DNA of 11,587 nt from Circinella minor (taxonomy: Eukaryota; Mucoromycota; Mucoromycetes; Mucorales; Lichtheimiaceae). The stretch covers positions 1 through 11,587 of the forward strand of contig JAEPRB010000572.1 in the NCBI GenBank assembly GCA_016758965.1, read 5' to 3'. Shown here one piece after another: positions 1 to 8,229 of this stretch (position 1 is the stretch's first letter; the number at the start of each line of letters is the position of its first letter). The notes beneath the pieces are model-generated. The model ran no database searches. It saw only the letters and a list, made by a program, of their open reading frames with translations, and was not told where the DNA came from. A program made the position numbers and the translations under genes.

Positions 1-2
1 TA

Positions 3-203
3 TTTTCCCGTAATATTATAAACAGTTTGTAGATGTCGTCTGTTGATGCATTAGATTCGTGTCTGCCGATTTCTGACAATTGTAAAAAAAAGTGAAAAAA
101 AAAGTTTTTATTTTTTTTCTACTCACACAAAAATGCTACCCCTATTTTTTCTAAAAAAGCCACCTACGTTGAATTTATTTCAAATCCAGTTGGGGTGAAA
201 TAA
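3..203 (+). pseudogene. Degenerate pol segment upstream of RT
   Basis: The RT reading frame can be followed leftwards through this stretch, with stops at 30-32 (TAG), 93-95 (TGA) and 201-203 (TAA). The part from about 123 to 200 looks coding, including a stretch reading TYVEFISNPVGVK just before the stop at 201. The part around 80-120 is a poor A/T homopolymer run. I see no aspartic protease D-S/T-G motif, so this is probably the decayed protease-to-RT linker. The assignment rests only on frame continuity and position. Confidence 0.4.
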
Positions 204-986
204 GGGCGTGCAAATAATTCACCTGCTGGTTCCGAAGAAGAACAAAATAATTTTCATATAAAAATCAAACCATTTTTAAAACAAAATGAAGACATTCCAC
301 CTACATCACATTGTCCTTTACCAGAAGCAGTGATTCAATTAGAAACACCTCCAAATGTCATGATATATAGACCACAATATCCTCTGCCATCCGCTTTAAT
401 TTCTGAATTAAAAAAAACAATTAATCAATGGTTAGAAGAAGGTATAATTATTCCTGCTCCAGTAAATACTGCTTGGAATCAACCCTTAACAGCAGTTCCA
501 AAAACAACTGGCCCAGATGGGATTAAAAAACATCGACTTTGCTTAGACACACGTGGAATTAACAGTGCATTAACAAATAACGATAGACACCCTATCAGTA
601 ACATCCAAGAAATTTTCTCAAAATTAAGTGGATGTAATGTTTTCACTACACTTGATTTAAAAGCAGCTTTTGAAAGATTTCCCGTATTACAAAAACATCA
701 ACAAAAACTTAGCTTTACATTCTTAGGGAAACAGTACTCCTATGCAAAAGGATGCTTCAGACTCAAAATGCTTAGCAGTGCTTTTCAATGTGTCATGAAC
801 ATTTTATTTCATGATCTTCCATTCGTCAATTGTTTCATTGATGATATTATTGTCGCATCTAAAAACATACACAAACATGCAGATCATGTTGCACAAGTTA
901 TAAAAATATTGACAGATGCTAATCTAATTCTTAATCTAGACAAATGTAATTTTGCTCAAGCAAGCACACATTTATTAGGATTTAGT
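204..986 (+). pseudogene. pol: Ty3/gypsy pol, reverse transcriptase part
   Basis: This encodes most of a Ty3/gypsy reverse transcriptase. The frame is open from 204. No real start codon is expected, because the domain is internal to a polyprotein (a GTG lies at 330). Visible motifs are the lead-in with LEEGIIIPAP, the conserved LTAVPK strand, HRLCLDTRGIN, motif A as TTLDLKAAF (catalytic Asp), and the catalytic FIDD box around 836-850, the equivalent of YVDD. The segment ends at LLGFSV, where a TIR element splits the gene. After the element the same protein resumes in the +1 frame. The fingers and palm look normal, but the motif B region (KMLSSAF) departs from the usual L-x-N/S-AP pattern. The domain call is firm. 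The gene is non-functional here. Confidence 0.85.
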
Positions 987-988
987 GT
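980..988 (+). repeat. Left target-site duplication of the TIR element
   Basis: ATTTAGTGT occurs here and again at 1362-1370, directly flanking the TIR element. The uninterrupted RT gene should contain it once. Confidence 0.8.
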
Positions 989-1361
989 AATAGTGCATGA
1001 CTGATTATTGTATACTTACAATCGGGTTCTATCAGCCAGTTTACGAGGAAGCGTAATAGTTAAATATTGGTAGAAAGAAAAGGGGCTCGAGAATATATAT
1101 GATAAAAACGAATTACTGTTTCCTGGTTGTCAGGAAACCCTTTATTTATATACGTCGAAATATCAGGGGCTGATTTACATCTAACTAATATATATCTAAT
1201 ATCAATGATCAACATTTCTATATAGAATAACTATCCTAATATTTCTATATCCAACCATGTGCTCAACCATGCTATCGTCTATCCTTAGTATTCTGCGGAT
1301 AAGCATGTAGATCAACAACCTTATGGTTGAATATATCGTCGTAATGGTCTTACACTATTAC
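987..1361. mobile_element. Short non-autonomous TIR element (MITE-like) inside gypsy RT
   Basis: This 375 bp insertion has perfect 9-bp terminal inverted repeats, GTAATAGTG at 987-995 and CACTATTAC at 1353-1361. Four of the next six TIR positions also match. It is flanked by direct repeats of ATTTAGTGT (980-988 and 1362-1370). Because the last two bases of the left copy coincide with the TIR start, the true duplication could be 7, 8 or 9 bp, so superfamily assignment (hAT 8 bp, Mutator-like 9 bp) is open. It has no coding capacity and is AT-rich. It contains an 8-bp perfect hairpin at 1118-1138 (GTTTCCTG, loop GTTGT, CAGGAAAC). Element plus one duplication is 382 bp, which exactly accounts for the frame change between the two halves of the RT gene. 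Confidence 0.85.
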
Positions 1362-1370
1362 ATTTAGTGT
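1362..1370 (+). repeat. Right target-site duplication of the TIR element
   Basis: This is the second copy of ATTTAGTGT. RT coding resumes immediately, in the frame predicted by removing 382 bp. Confidence 0.8.
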
Positions 1371-2041
1371 CTTAGCTAAGGGTATTGCTCTTGACGTTCG
1401 TAAAGTAACAACCATATTAGACTATCCTCCTTTACAAACAGGCAAAGATTGCATGAAATTTGGTGGACTAATTAATTATTTCTGCTCGTCAATACCCAAC
1501 TGTGCTAAAATCATGGCCCCAATCGATGCTTTACATCATGAAAAATCACTCAAAGGAAAATGGGGTACAGCACAGCAAAAAGCATTTGACACTGTACGTC
1601 AAATATTAATCAAGACTCCTATATTACGTTATCCATCTTTAAATGATAAATTCTATATAGGTACTAATGCTAGCAATTCTGGCATAGCTTGCGTTCTATA
1701 TCAAATAATAAAAAATGAAACACGACATATTGCTTTCATGTCTCGTACTCTTTCTAAATCAGAAAGAAATTATTCAACTACTAAGAAAGAACTTCTTGCC
1801 ATCATCTTCGCTCTTCATAAATTCCACCAATATATATATGGTCATGAACTCGAACTTCATACTGACCATCGCTCCCTATGCTGGTTACAGACGCAACCAA
1901 TAGCTAATCACATGATGATTAACTGGCTAGAAACTATTTTATCTTATCCCGGTATAAAAATCGTACATATACCAGGATTACAAAATACCCTACCAGACCT
2001 ATTGAGCTGCCTATATGAAGACATCGATGACATTGCATCTT

Positions 2042-2056
2042 TGAGAGGGGGTAATG
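2042..2056 (+). promoter_or_regulatory. Candidate central polypurine tract
   Basis: TGAGAGGGGGTAATG is an exact 15-base copy of the sequence at 3585-3599 that precedes the 3' LTR. It lies inside the coding sequence between RNase H and integrase, where it encodes the LRGGN part of the linker. In lentiviruses, spumaviruses and Ty1, an internal copy of the polypurine tract primes a second plus-strand start. That role here is inferred from position and identity only. Confidence 0.5.
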
Positions 2057-2552
2057 CTCCAGTTCCAACACAACCGCGACATTTACTTCTGCAATCAAAT
2101 AATAATAATAATAACAAAAATCGAAATTTAAATACAAACGATATCATACATATGCATTCCTTACATGCTGATAATCTATTTATTGACATGATCACACCAC
2201 CAGTGGAAGATCGACATAAATTATTATTAGATCAGCATAACTTCGGTCACTTTGGCGCTGAAGCAATGACAAAAGGTTTACAAAGCCAAGGATTTAACTG
2301 GAATGGTATTTTTCACCAAGCATTAAGTGTTGTATGTGCTTGTGACACATGTGCTAAAAATAACATTATAAAACATGGATATCATCCATTATGTCCTGTC
2401 CAATCTTATCTCCCTGCAGATCACTGGGCATTAGATTTAACTGGTCCATTCAAGACCACACTTTCGGGAAATAACTACCTACTTATAGCCGTAGATTTAT
2501 GTACCAAATTTACTATTCTTCGCGCTATACCAAATAAACAATCTGAATATCT

Positions 2553-3548
2553 GATACAGTAGCAAAAATATTAATACAAATATTTCAAGATTTTAGCTTC
2601 CCACATTATATTAACACAGACTAGGGATCCGAATTTGTCAATTTGATTATGGAAAAGTTAACAGAAGCTGCAGGTGTTTACCACTGCAAAAGTACACCAT
2701 ATCAATATCATGCTCGATCTAATCCAGCAGAACAATATGTACAAACATCAGTGCGTGCTTTAAGAAAAAGCATTAGAGGTGCAATCAAGTCATGGGATAT
2801 TTTCGTTCCAGGAATTTAACTAGCCATAAATGCTAAAATATCAAAATGTATGGACACAGCTCCCTACACATTAATGTTTGCTAGAAAAATGAATCAATTC
2901 TAAGATTTTAGAAACGAAATAGGCGTAGAGCCATTATCATATGATGAATTAAAGAAAAAAATACACAAAATGGAAACAGTTGTTTTTCCTGCTATTAATG
3001 AACGTGTAAAAGCCATACTTGATGCACAGGCACAAAAATTCAATAAGAAACATTTAATAGTTGACTTTCCACCAAACAGCCATGTCATGGTTAGGGTAAC
3101 AGACAAAGGTAGCAAATTAGAAAACGAATATGAAGGCCCATATCTCATTATAAAAAAAACACGTGGAGGTTCTTATGTGCTAAAAGATGAAATGGGAAAT
3201 TTAAAACCTTCTAATTATCCACCCAATCGTTTAAAATTAATCTCACAAGACGAAGTAATTCCTTGTGATGAATTGTACGAAGTAAAAGCAATTATTGCAC
3301 ACTGCGAAATAGAACCTGGTATTTATGAATATAAAGTAAGATGGGTAGGATATGAGGAAAAGGATGATACGTGGCAGAGAGCAGAAACATTCTCTCAACA
3401 AAAAACGATATCAGAATATTGGAAAAGATTAGGCACAGAACCAAACTCAAAGAAAACAAAAAATGCAAATATTATTACAAACAAAAGAAAATTTTCAAAC
3501 ACGGAAACTTCGTTCCGAAGATCTACACGATCTAAACAAAATAAATAA
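2553..3548 (+). pseudogene. pol: Ty3/gypsy pol, integrase core, GPY/F module and chromodomain
   Basis: This continues integrase in the frame reached after a small indel near 2555. The second catalytic Asp is present in INTD, but the next codon is a TAG (2622-2624), where most families have N, R or Q before GSEF. The catalytic Glu lies in NPAEQYVQ. Two more stops follow at 2817 (TAA) and 2901 (TAA). From 2904 the frame is open to TAA at 3546-3548. The GPY/F module is plain (EYEGPYLIIKK, then GSYVLKDEMG), and so is a chromodomain at about 3276-3435 (ELYEVKAIIAHCE, YEYKVRWVGYEEKDDTW, ISEYWKRLG) with its aromatic cage residues Y, W and W. A basic tail (KKTKNANIITNKRK, RRSTRSKQNK) ends the protein. 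Chromodomains of this kind steer integration toward methylated H3 chromatin in related elements. Confidence 0.85.
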
Positions 3549-3584
3549 TTACACAAATATAAACATAAACAATGAGAAGCAACC

Positions 3585-3597
3585 TGAGAGGGGGTAA
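3585..3597 (+). promoter_or_regulatory. 3' polypurine tract of the gypsy element
   Basis: TGAGAGGGGG followed by TAA lies immediately before the LTR start TGTGATAATC, 37 bases after the pol stop codon. A purine run in this position primes plus-strand synthesis in LTR retroelements. Confidence 0.75.
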
Positions 3598-4032
3598 TGT
3601 GATAATCCTACCTACCTACTATCAATAATAAATAATAATAATATACACTGATCTAACTCAAACATAATAATATCGGTTACTTCTCTATTATACCATACCA
3701 AACAAATCATACCAAATGAAACATATAATATTATACAATAATATACCAATCATAATCATATACTAATAATAATAATAATATAATATAAAACATATCATGT
3801 ATCAAATATATTGAAACCAAAACAACAAGTGAACCCATCATCGTAAGATAGGGAAATTATATACTAAAGAATATATATATATAGACTTAAATTTAATAAT
3901 ATAAAATTATCTTTTATTTTTTTATCTGGATACTTTATTCATATAATAAAAGACCTAATTGATTCTCACAAGACTTATCTTTGTTATCTATTTCTATATC
4001 TATTTATTCTCTTACCTTATTTCTATCTTATA
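3598..4032 (+). repeat. 3' LTR of the gypsy element, main part
   Basis: The LTR starts with TG right after the polypurine tract and is very AT-rich. It contains a TATA-like run (3871-3882) and an AATAAA polyadenylation hexamer at 3945-3950, consistent with U3-R-U5 order. Its distal half aligns with the solo LTR at 4935-5348 in opposite orientation. Landmarks seen in both are CATATAATAAAA, GATTCTCA(C/T)AAGAC, CTTACCTTATTT and ATCGGTT. At 4032 it is interrupted by the LINE, and its last 15 bases are at 9915-9929, giving about 450 bp in total. It also holds several AAT microsatellite runs (3627-3642, 3764-3782). Confidence 0.75.
4019..4032 (+). repeat. LINE target-site duplication, left copy
   Basis: ATTTCTATCTTATA is identical to 9901-9914, and the bases just outside the pair differ. 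It abuts the 3' end of the LINE. Confidence 0.9.
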
Positions 4033-4357
4033 GTTTAAAATTTATATTTTATTAAAGTGGAAGACTAAAATGACCGGCACCTGTAGGTATATGGTCGCTT
4101 CGTTGCGGTACGAGGTGAATAGAAAGTTAAAGAATGAAGCGGGGGAATTAAAAATAATAACTAAAAAACCTCCTGTGGAGGAAAAGTTATACTAATGTGT
4201 AGAGACATAGGATGGTGTGAAAAAAAATAGAAAACAATAAAGAGATCAAAATAATGAGTAGAAAAAATGAATATAAATAATTAAGAAGTAAAGAAGATAA
4301 GCTGTAGAAGATGACGAAGATAAGAGAGATCAAAAGAGAATACAAATGTAAAATGAG
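4033..4357 (-). other. LINE 3' untranslated region
   Basis: This is 325 bases between the ORF2 stop and the 3' end. It is less AT-only than the surroundings, with small hairpin potential at 4170-4182 (CCTCC, TGT, GGAGG) and at about 4086-4110. Read on the - strand, AATAAA lies about 20 bases from the terminus. LINE reverse transcriptases often recognise a 3' stem-loop, but no specific structure is established here. Confidence 0.6.
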
Positions 4358-4929
4358 TTATTCAATGGTGTCGATTGTTGTTGTAGGAATACTATCTATA
4401 GCTTCTTCTGGTGCTGGTTCGTCATCATCAAAAATATCATCTGGATGGCTCAGAAAATCAATTTTCCGAAGTACTTGAATCAGAGCTGGCCATATTTTTG
4501 ACCAATTACCTGTAGCAAGACCCACCTCAGAACGGGGAAGACAATTGAGAATGTGATCCAAAGGTTGTATGTTGTGCGGTAATAATGGGACGGTGCCAAA
4601 TTTATCCAGTAAATCTTGCATAAGTGGTTCAAGGAGAAGACAGTGTGTGAAATGAGTTCGATGAGCTGCTTGATGTCCACATCGGCAATCCTTAAGAGGA
4701 TAGGACGGAAGCCAATGCATACGCCATTTAATAAGTCGGTGACGATCTTTGGAAAAAGAAGGCAGATAAAGAATCGGATCGATGATACGCTTAGTGCGTA
4801 GACAATTAATGGTTTTAAATTTATTGCGTTGTGAAATGTATTCTTCGTCTCGTTTTTCTTTAATTGATGTGGCAACTGGGTCTCTTGGTTGGTTGTGGCT
4901 GTTGCATAATTTATTGAAGCGTTGATGAA
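4358..4929 (-). pseudogene. LINE ORF2, C-terminal part with CCHC-type motif
   Basis: This is the end of ORF2 downstream of the RT and thumb. It is separated from the rest by the solo LTR, and the frame here is exactly the one predicted by removing 419 bases. It is open from the right-hand junction to the stop at 4358-4360. Visible landmarks are DPILYLPSFSKDRHRLIKWRM and then the cysteine-histidine motif CRCGHQAAHRTHFTHC, matching the C-x-C...H...C knuckle found near the C-terminus of many LINE ORF2 proteins. A long acidic tail follows (HPDDIFDDDEPAPEEAID). The ATG codons at 4720 and 4875 are not starts. There is no RNase H domain that I can recognise. Confidence 0.75.
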
Positions 4930-4934
4930 CTGGA
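4930..4934 (+). repeat. Solo LTR target-site duplication, left copy
   Basis: CTGGA is also found at 5349-5353, on the other side of the solo LTR. Confidence 0.75.
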
Positions 4935-5348
4935 TGAGATATTTATGGATATTGATTTAACAGGAAAATAAGGTAAGAATAAATGATAACAGAATAGGTC
5001 TTATGAGAATCTTTTAGGTGTTTTATTATATGAAAAATAATATGATATAAAAAGATCAAAAAAGATAATTATTTCTATTACAAGTAAGTTTTATATATAT
5101 GTTTTAGATGTGTATTTTCCTGTATTTGTAGATGATGTTATATTATGATAAATTGTATATTATGTGATTATAAATAAATAAATTATGTTTGATTACTTTG
5201 TTTGTATTATATTATTATAAGGTGTCATTGTGGTAGATTTATTATTTGTGTATTTAGATAGCAACCGATGTGAGATTATTTTAGTATTTTTATATTTAGT
5301 TTATATTTGAATTATCTGAGATGAAGGATTGACGTGTGCCATACGACA
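4935..5348 (-). mobile_element. Solo LTR of a gypsy relative, inserted in LINE ORF2
   Basis: This 414 bp insertion, read on the - strand, begins TGTCGTATGG and ends ATATCTCA, so it has TG...CA termini. CTGGA is duplicated on either side (4930-4934 and 5349-5353), the 5-bp duplication usual for Ty3/gypsy integrase. It aligns in patches with the gypsy 3' LTR (3598-4032 plus 9915-9929), sharing the AATAAA region and flanks, but it is clearly diverged and shorter. So it belongs to a related subfamily, or to the same family at an older split. No internal sequence remains, which implies LTR-LTR recombination. Insert plus one duplication is 419 bp, matching the ORF2 frame change. Confidence 0.8.
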
Positions 5349-5353
5349 CTGGA
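5349..5353 (+). repeat. Solo LTR target-site duplication, right copy
   Basis: CTGGA matches 4930-4934 and adjoins the TG end of the - strand LTR. Confidence 0.75.
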
Positions 5354-6132
5354 TTGCTGGTGGTTATTCTTTTCCATTGTTTGTTGGGGTGTTTTTGATC
5401 CCACAAAAAAGACAATTCGATTGATTTAGCCATTGATGAGACTGGCAATGTTTGAAGGCGAGCTGCGAATTTTAGTTGGAGCGTACGGGTTCGAAGTTTT
5501 AATGATGGTAAATCAGCCAAGACCATGGAAACAATGGTGGCAGAGTGTTTTGATGTTTTGCGATTTAGAGCCATTTTAATACAACTTTTTTGAGCATTAT
5601 CAAGTTTTTCTAGCTGATTAGGGGATAATGCTGCTATTGCGAGACCATATTCGAGTACTGGACGTATAAATGTGCGGTATGAACACAATGCAGGCCAAAG
5701 ACCTACACTATATATATGAATTCCTAATTGTCGTAATAATGCCATGCTACCTGTTGCCTTCATAGTTCGCTGGTGGACTAGTTGATCGTAATCAATACCA
5801 GTACTGGTGAATGGCAAGCCAAGATACTGAAAGCAGCTTATTGTTGGTATAGGTTGATTGTATAGGTGATATGTTGTAGGTGGTGTTGAAATTGTAGACT
5901 TTGGATTAATAATGGCACATTTAGATGGATGCCATCTGTAACCGTAATCACGAGAATGTTGTTCTGCTGTACTAAGAAGAAGTTGCATGTCATTTGGTGA
6001 GGCAATTAGTAGTGCTACATCATCTGCATATAATAATGCTGAAATAATAGTTTTAGAGGTGTCAGGGCGTTGTTTATTAGAACGCCCATTTTCCCCCCAG
6101 CATACTGTTGTTCTTGCACTGAGGCTTCTGTT
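5349..6132 (-). pseudogene. LINE ORF2, RT motif C and thumb region
   Basis: In this frame (open from 6132) the RT catalytic box is [13 protein letters not shown] at about 6030-5992, followed by the standard LINE sequence around [27 protein letters not shown] and [13 protein letters not shown]. These are RT motifs C, D and E plus the thumb. [20 protein letters not shown] follows. True LINE coding stops at the solo LTR junction (5349). The extra codons to the stop at 5296 are LTR-derived. The ATG at 5988 is internal. The preceding RT part is in another frame, so a frameshift lies between 6132 and 6015, plausibly in the C6/T4 homopolymer at 6089-6098. Confidence 0.8.
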
Positions 6133-6923
6133 TTACCAGTTGTTGGTGTTGTACATATATATAGTGGTTGGTGGCCAAAGTTGTGCATTTTGATATGTAG
6201 ACGACGAGGAAGAGTGTTGATGAATACTGTATAGAGAAGGGGACTGAGGATAGATCCTTGAAGTACTCCTTTTGCAGGAAAAATATATCGCGATTGGTAG
6301 TTTTGTGAAATGATTGCAATACGAACATTATCGAACATATTACATATAATACGGAACAGAGCGCTCGGCAGTTGTTGCTGCAACGTTGACCATATTGTTT
6401 GACGATTTACTGCATCATATGCGGACGAGATATCAAGAAATGCAAGTACTGCTGGAGTGTCGTATTGTTTAGTAAATTGTTGTATTAGCATATGAAGAGA
6501 GAAAGACTGACATAGAGAGCCACGATGATGGCGGAAACCCCCTTGTGCTATGTCGAGAGCGCTTATATGTTCAAGAAGTTTTGGCAGCAAGCAACGTTCA
6601 AGGATCTTACGTAGTACACTTGTGAGGCTAATTGGTCTATAGTTGCCAGCATTGGTAGGATCGCCTTTCTTATAAATTGGAACTACTTGTGCTGTTCGCC
6701 AAGAAATTGGTGTCCATGACCAATTCCAGCATAACTGAAAAAACTTACTAAGTGTATTGGACAGTGGTTTAGAAATTGGCTTGAGCATTGCACCAGTAAG
6801 ATGATCATCACCAGGAGCTTTACGTGGAGCGATCTTGTTAATGATAACCTCGATTTCGATTGCTGGAAAAGGATTGTCGTCTGTATTAGTGTCCATAAAT
6901 GGCAACGAGGTGTCACTGGTTTA
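6015..6923 (-). pseudogene. LINE ORF2, reverse transcriptase motifs 0 to B
   Basis: This is a non-LTR reverse transcriptase. In order, it shows KAPGDDHLTGAMLK, AQVVPIYKKGD with NYRPISLTS (motifs 0 and 1), GFRHHRGSLCQS (motif 2), AFLDISSAYDAV (motif A, catalytic Asp), and GVLQGSILSPLLYTVFIN (motif B). The catalytic motif C is not in this frame but in the next segment. The region between B and C is about 60 residues, longer than in most LINE RTs, partly through frameshifted reading. The TAA at 6921-6923 is a single nonsense codon. Upstream coding continues in the same frame, so the ATG at 6905 is not the natural start. The protein would nick DNA with its endonuclease and prime cDNA synthesis there. 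Confidence 0.9.
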
Positions 6924-7526
6924 TTCACCACCAAATACAGATGAGAGGTGAGTTGCCATATCTTCTACTGCTTTTTCGGGACCCTCAGGGTGAGAGAAAG
7001 AGTGTGTTGAGTTTCTGTTTTTACGAATTTGCTTAATAGTTGAGTTGGCTTCATTAACAGGTGCATTTCCGAGCTTAGAACAAAATTGCTTCCAAGTCTG
7101 ACGTTGAGTGCGGCGGATTTCCTTTGTGAACTCATCGCAAATTAAGGTGTATTTGTTCCACAAGGCTGCTCGAACTGTTATGATATTAGGCGATTGACGC
7201 CACCGTTTATATGCTTCTTCACGTAAGTCTGCTTTGCGTTGAAGTTCATCATTCCAGAATGTTTTCCAATGTTTGGGCCGTGCTTTAGTTCGTGTCACAC
7301 TTGTATCCAATGCATTGTAAATAGCAGATACTAAATTTCTTTCGATTTGTTCAATAGTAGAATTGTCTGGTATTATTTTTATTCCACCTTGTAAATGATC
7401 AAGAAGCTTATTAGTACTCTCAATATTACTATCAAAGTTGGTTATATAAAGTTGTTTAACTTCGGGATCAGATAAGCGCTGTAGTTTCCAATGTTGACGT
7501 GTTGCATTTGGTGTTGGCAGTTGCTG
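6921..7526 (-). pseudogene. LINE ORF2, linker between endonuclease and RT
   Basis: This part of ORF2 lies in the same frame as the RT segment and is open from 7526 to the TAA at 6921-6923. It reads through RQHWKLQRLSDPEVKQLY, TKARPKHWKTFWNDELQRK and EIRRTQRQTWKQFC, the basic, Trp-rich linker seen between APE endonuclease and RT in many LINEs. The HWK(x)FWNDELQ and W..FC blocks are typical. The endonuclease is one frame away, and the frames overlap from 7526 to 7468, so a one-base indel lies there, probably close to the TGA at 7527-7529. The TTG near 7310 is not a start. Confidence 0.8.
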
Positions 7527-8229
7527 TCACGAAGTAGTTGTTGTAAAGGTCAATTAATGTATATAGATGATGATGTGTTTTTAGTGATGTCATATCGAAT
7601 ATTTGTAGAGTAGGGTCTATCAGTGCAGTTTCTCTTGATATAAAAAGATCGATTATACTATGGCCAGCATTAGTACGAAAAGTAGGTTGTCCTCTTGCTA
7701 GAGTCCCATTCCATGTAAGTAGACCATTTGTGAGAGTCCAAGGCTCTAGTACATGTAAGCCTCGTGAATTATTTTGGTGGTCCCCTGTGATTAATTTAGA
7801 CCTAGCATTAAGGTCCCCAAAAATTATAGTATGATCATCGATTTCCAGCTGGTCGAGTAATTCTTTACATTGTATATTGTCATTGTAATCTGGTGGTGGA
7901 GGTGGTGGTAGGTATAATCCATGAAAAGTGTATGTGTCAATTTTAAAAGAAAGCGTATATCGGTTTTTATTAGGAAAGTGATGTATGTGGACATTAAGGT
8001 CAGGTCTTACTAATGATGATATACCACCTTCGCCTCGTTTTTTGGGGTTAGGCTGTATTGCATAATTATGATATTGAAACCAGTCCGTGTAGAGTCGCCC
8101 TCGAACAAGAAAGGTTTCAGTGATTAGAATGATGTCGATGTTATTGTTGTTGCAAAAATTAATTATTTCATCTGGCGATTTATCAATGCCAGTTGTATTT
8201 AATAATCCAATCTTAATATGGTTGATCAT
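7468..8229 (-). pseudogene. LINE ORF2 N-terminus, APE-type endonuclease
   Basis: This apurinic endonuclease-like domain nicks target DNA to start target-primed reverse transcription. Motifs by residue are GLLNTTG (about 8-14), ITETF with catalytic Glu near 38, GLYLPPP near 108 (a Tyr motif), FGDLNAR near 141 (Asp and Asn), and SIIDLFI near 195 (Asp). The last motif, normally SDHxxL, reads KTHHHLYTL, so the Asp of the Asp-His pair appears replaced by His. The start ATG at 8229 overlaps the ORF1 stop as ATGA, which suggests translation by termination-reinitiation. A proline run (seven Pro) follows the Tyr motif. The frame runs past the true junction and ends at a stop (7468) after the indel near 7525. 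Confidence 0.85.

Larger units (their letters stand above)
1362..2562 (+). pseudogene. pol: Ty3/gypsy pol, end of RT, RNase H and N-terminal integrase
   Basis: The frame is open directly from the TIR-element junction; the ATG at 1453 is internal and not a start. First comes the RT connection (KFGGLINYF, PNCAKIMAPI, KGKWGTAQQKAFD). RNase H follows (YIGTNASNSGIACVLYQ at about 1651-1701, then KKELLAIIFALHKF and HTDHRSL). The usual TDAS catalytic Asp is Asn here (codon AAT), so RNase H has probably lost a metal ligand. After a linker containing a copy of the polypurine tract, the integrase zinc-binding H-H-C-C is seen as HNFGHFG and CACDTC. The start of the catalytic core follows, with ADHWALDLTGPF (first catalytic Asp). 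The frame is lost near 2555, and integrase continues in the next frame. The ORF ends at an artefactual TAG (2560-2562). Confidence 0.85.

Noticed and set aside
1934..2195. Two overlapping - strand ORFs opposite gypsy pol
   Set aside because: They lie antisense to a well-supported integrase/RNase H coding region, have low-complexity tyrosine/leucine runs from the AAT repeats, and match no domain.
3621..3790. Possible microsatellite-based functional array of AAT units in the LTR
   Set aside because: The units are irregular and fit ordinary replication slippage in AT-rich DNA.
3598..3970. Shorter LTR ending at GATTCTCACA, an imperfect inverse of TGTGATAATC
   Set aside because: The solo LTR shows similarity continuing about 80 bases past this point and across the LINE insertion, so the true end is near 9929.
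5987..6193. 68-residue + strand ORF opposite the LINE RT
   Set aside because: It is antisense to the catalytic RT region and its hydrophobic end is a by-product of that frame.
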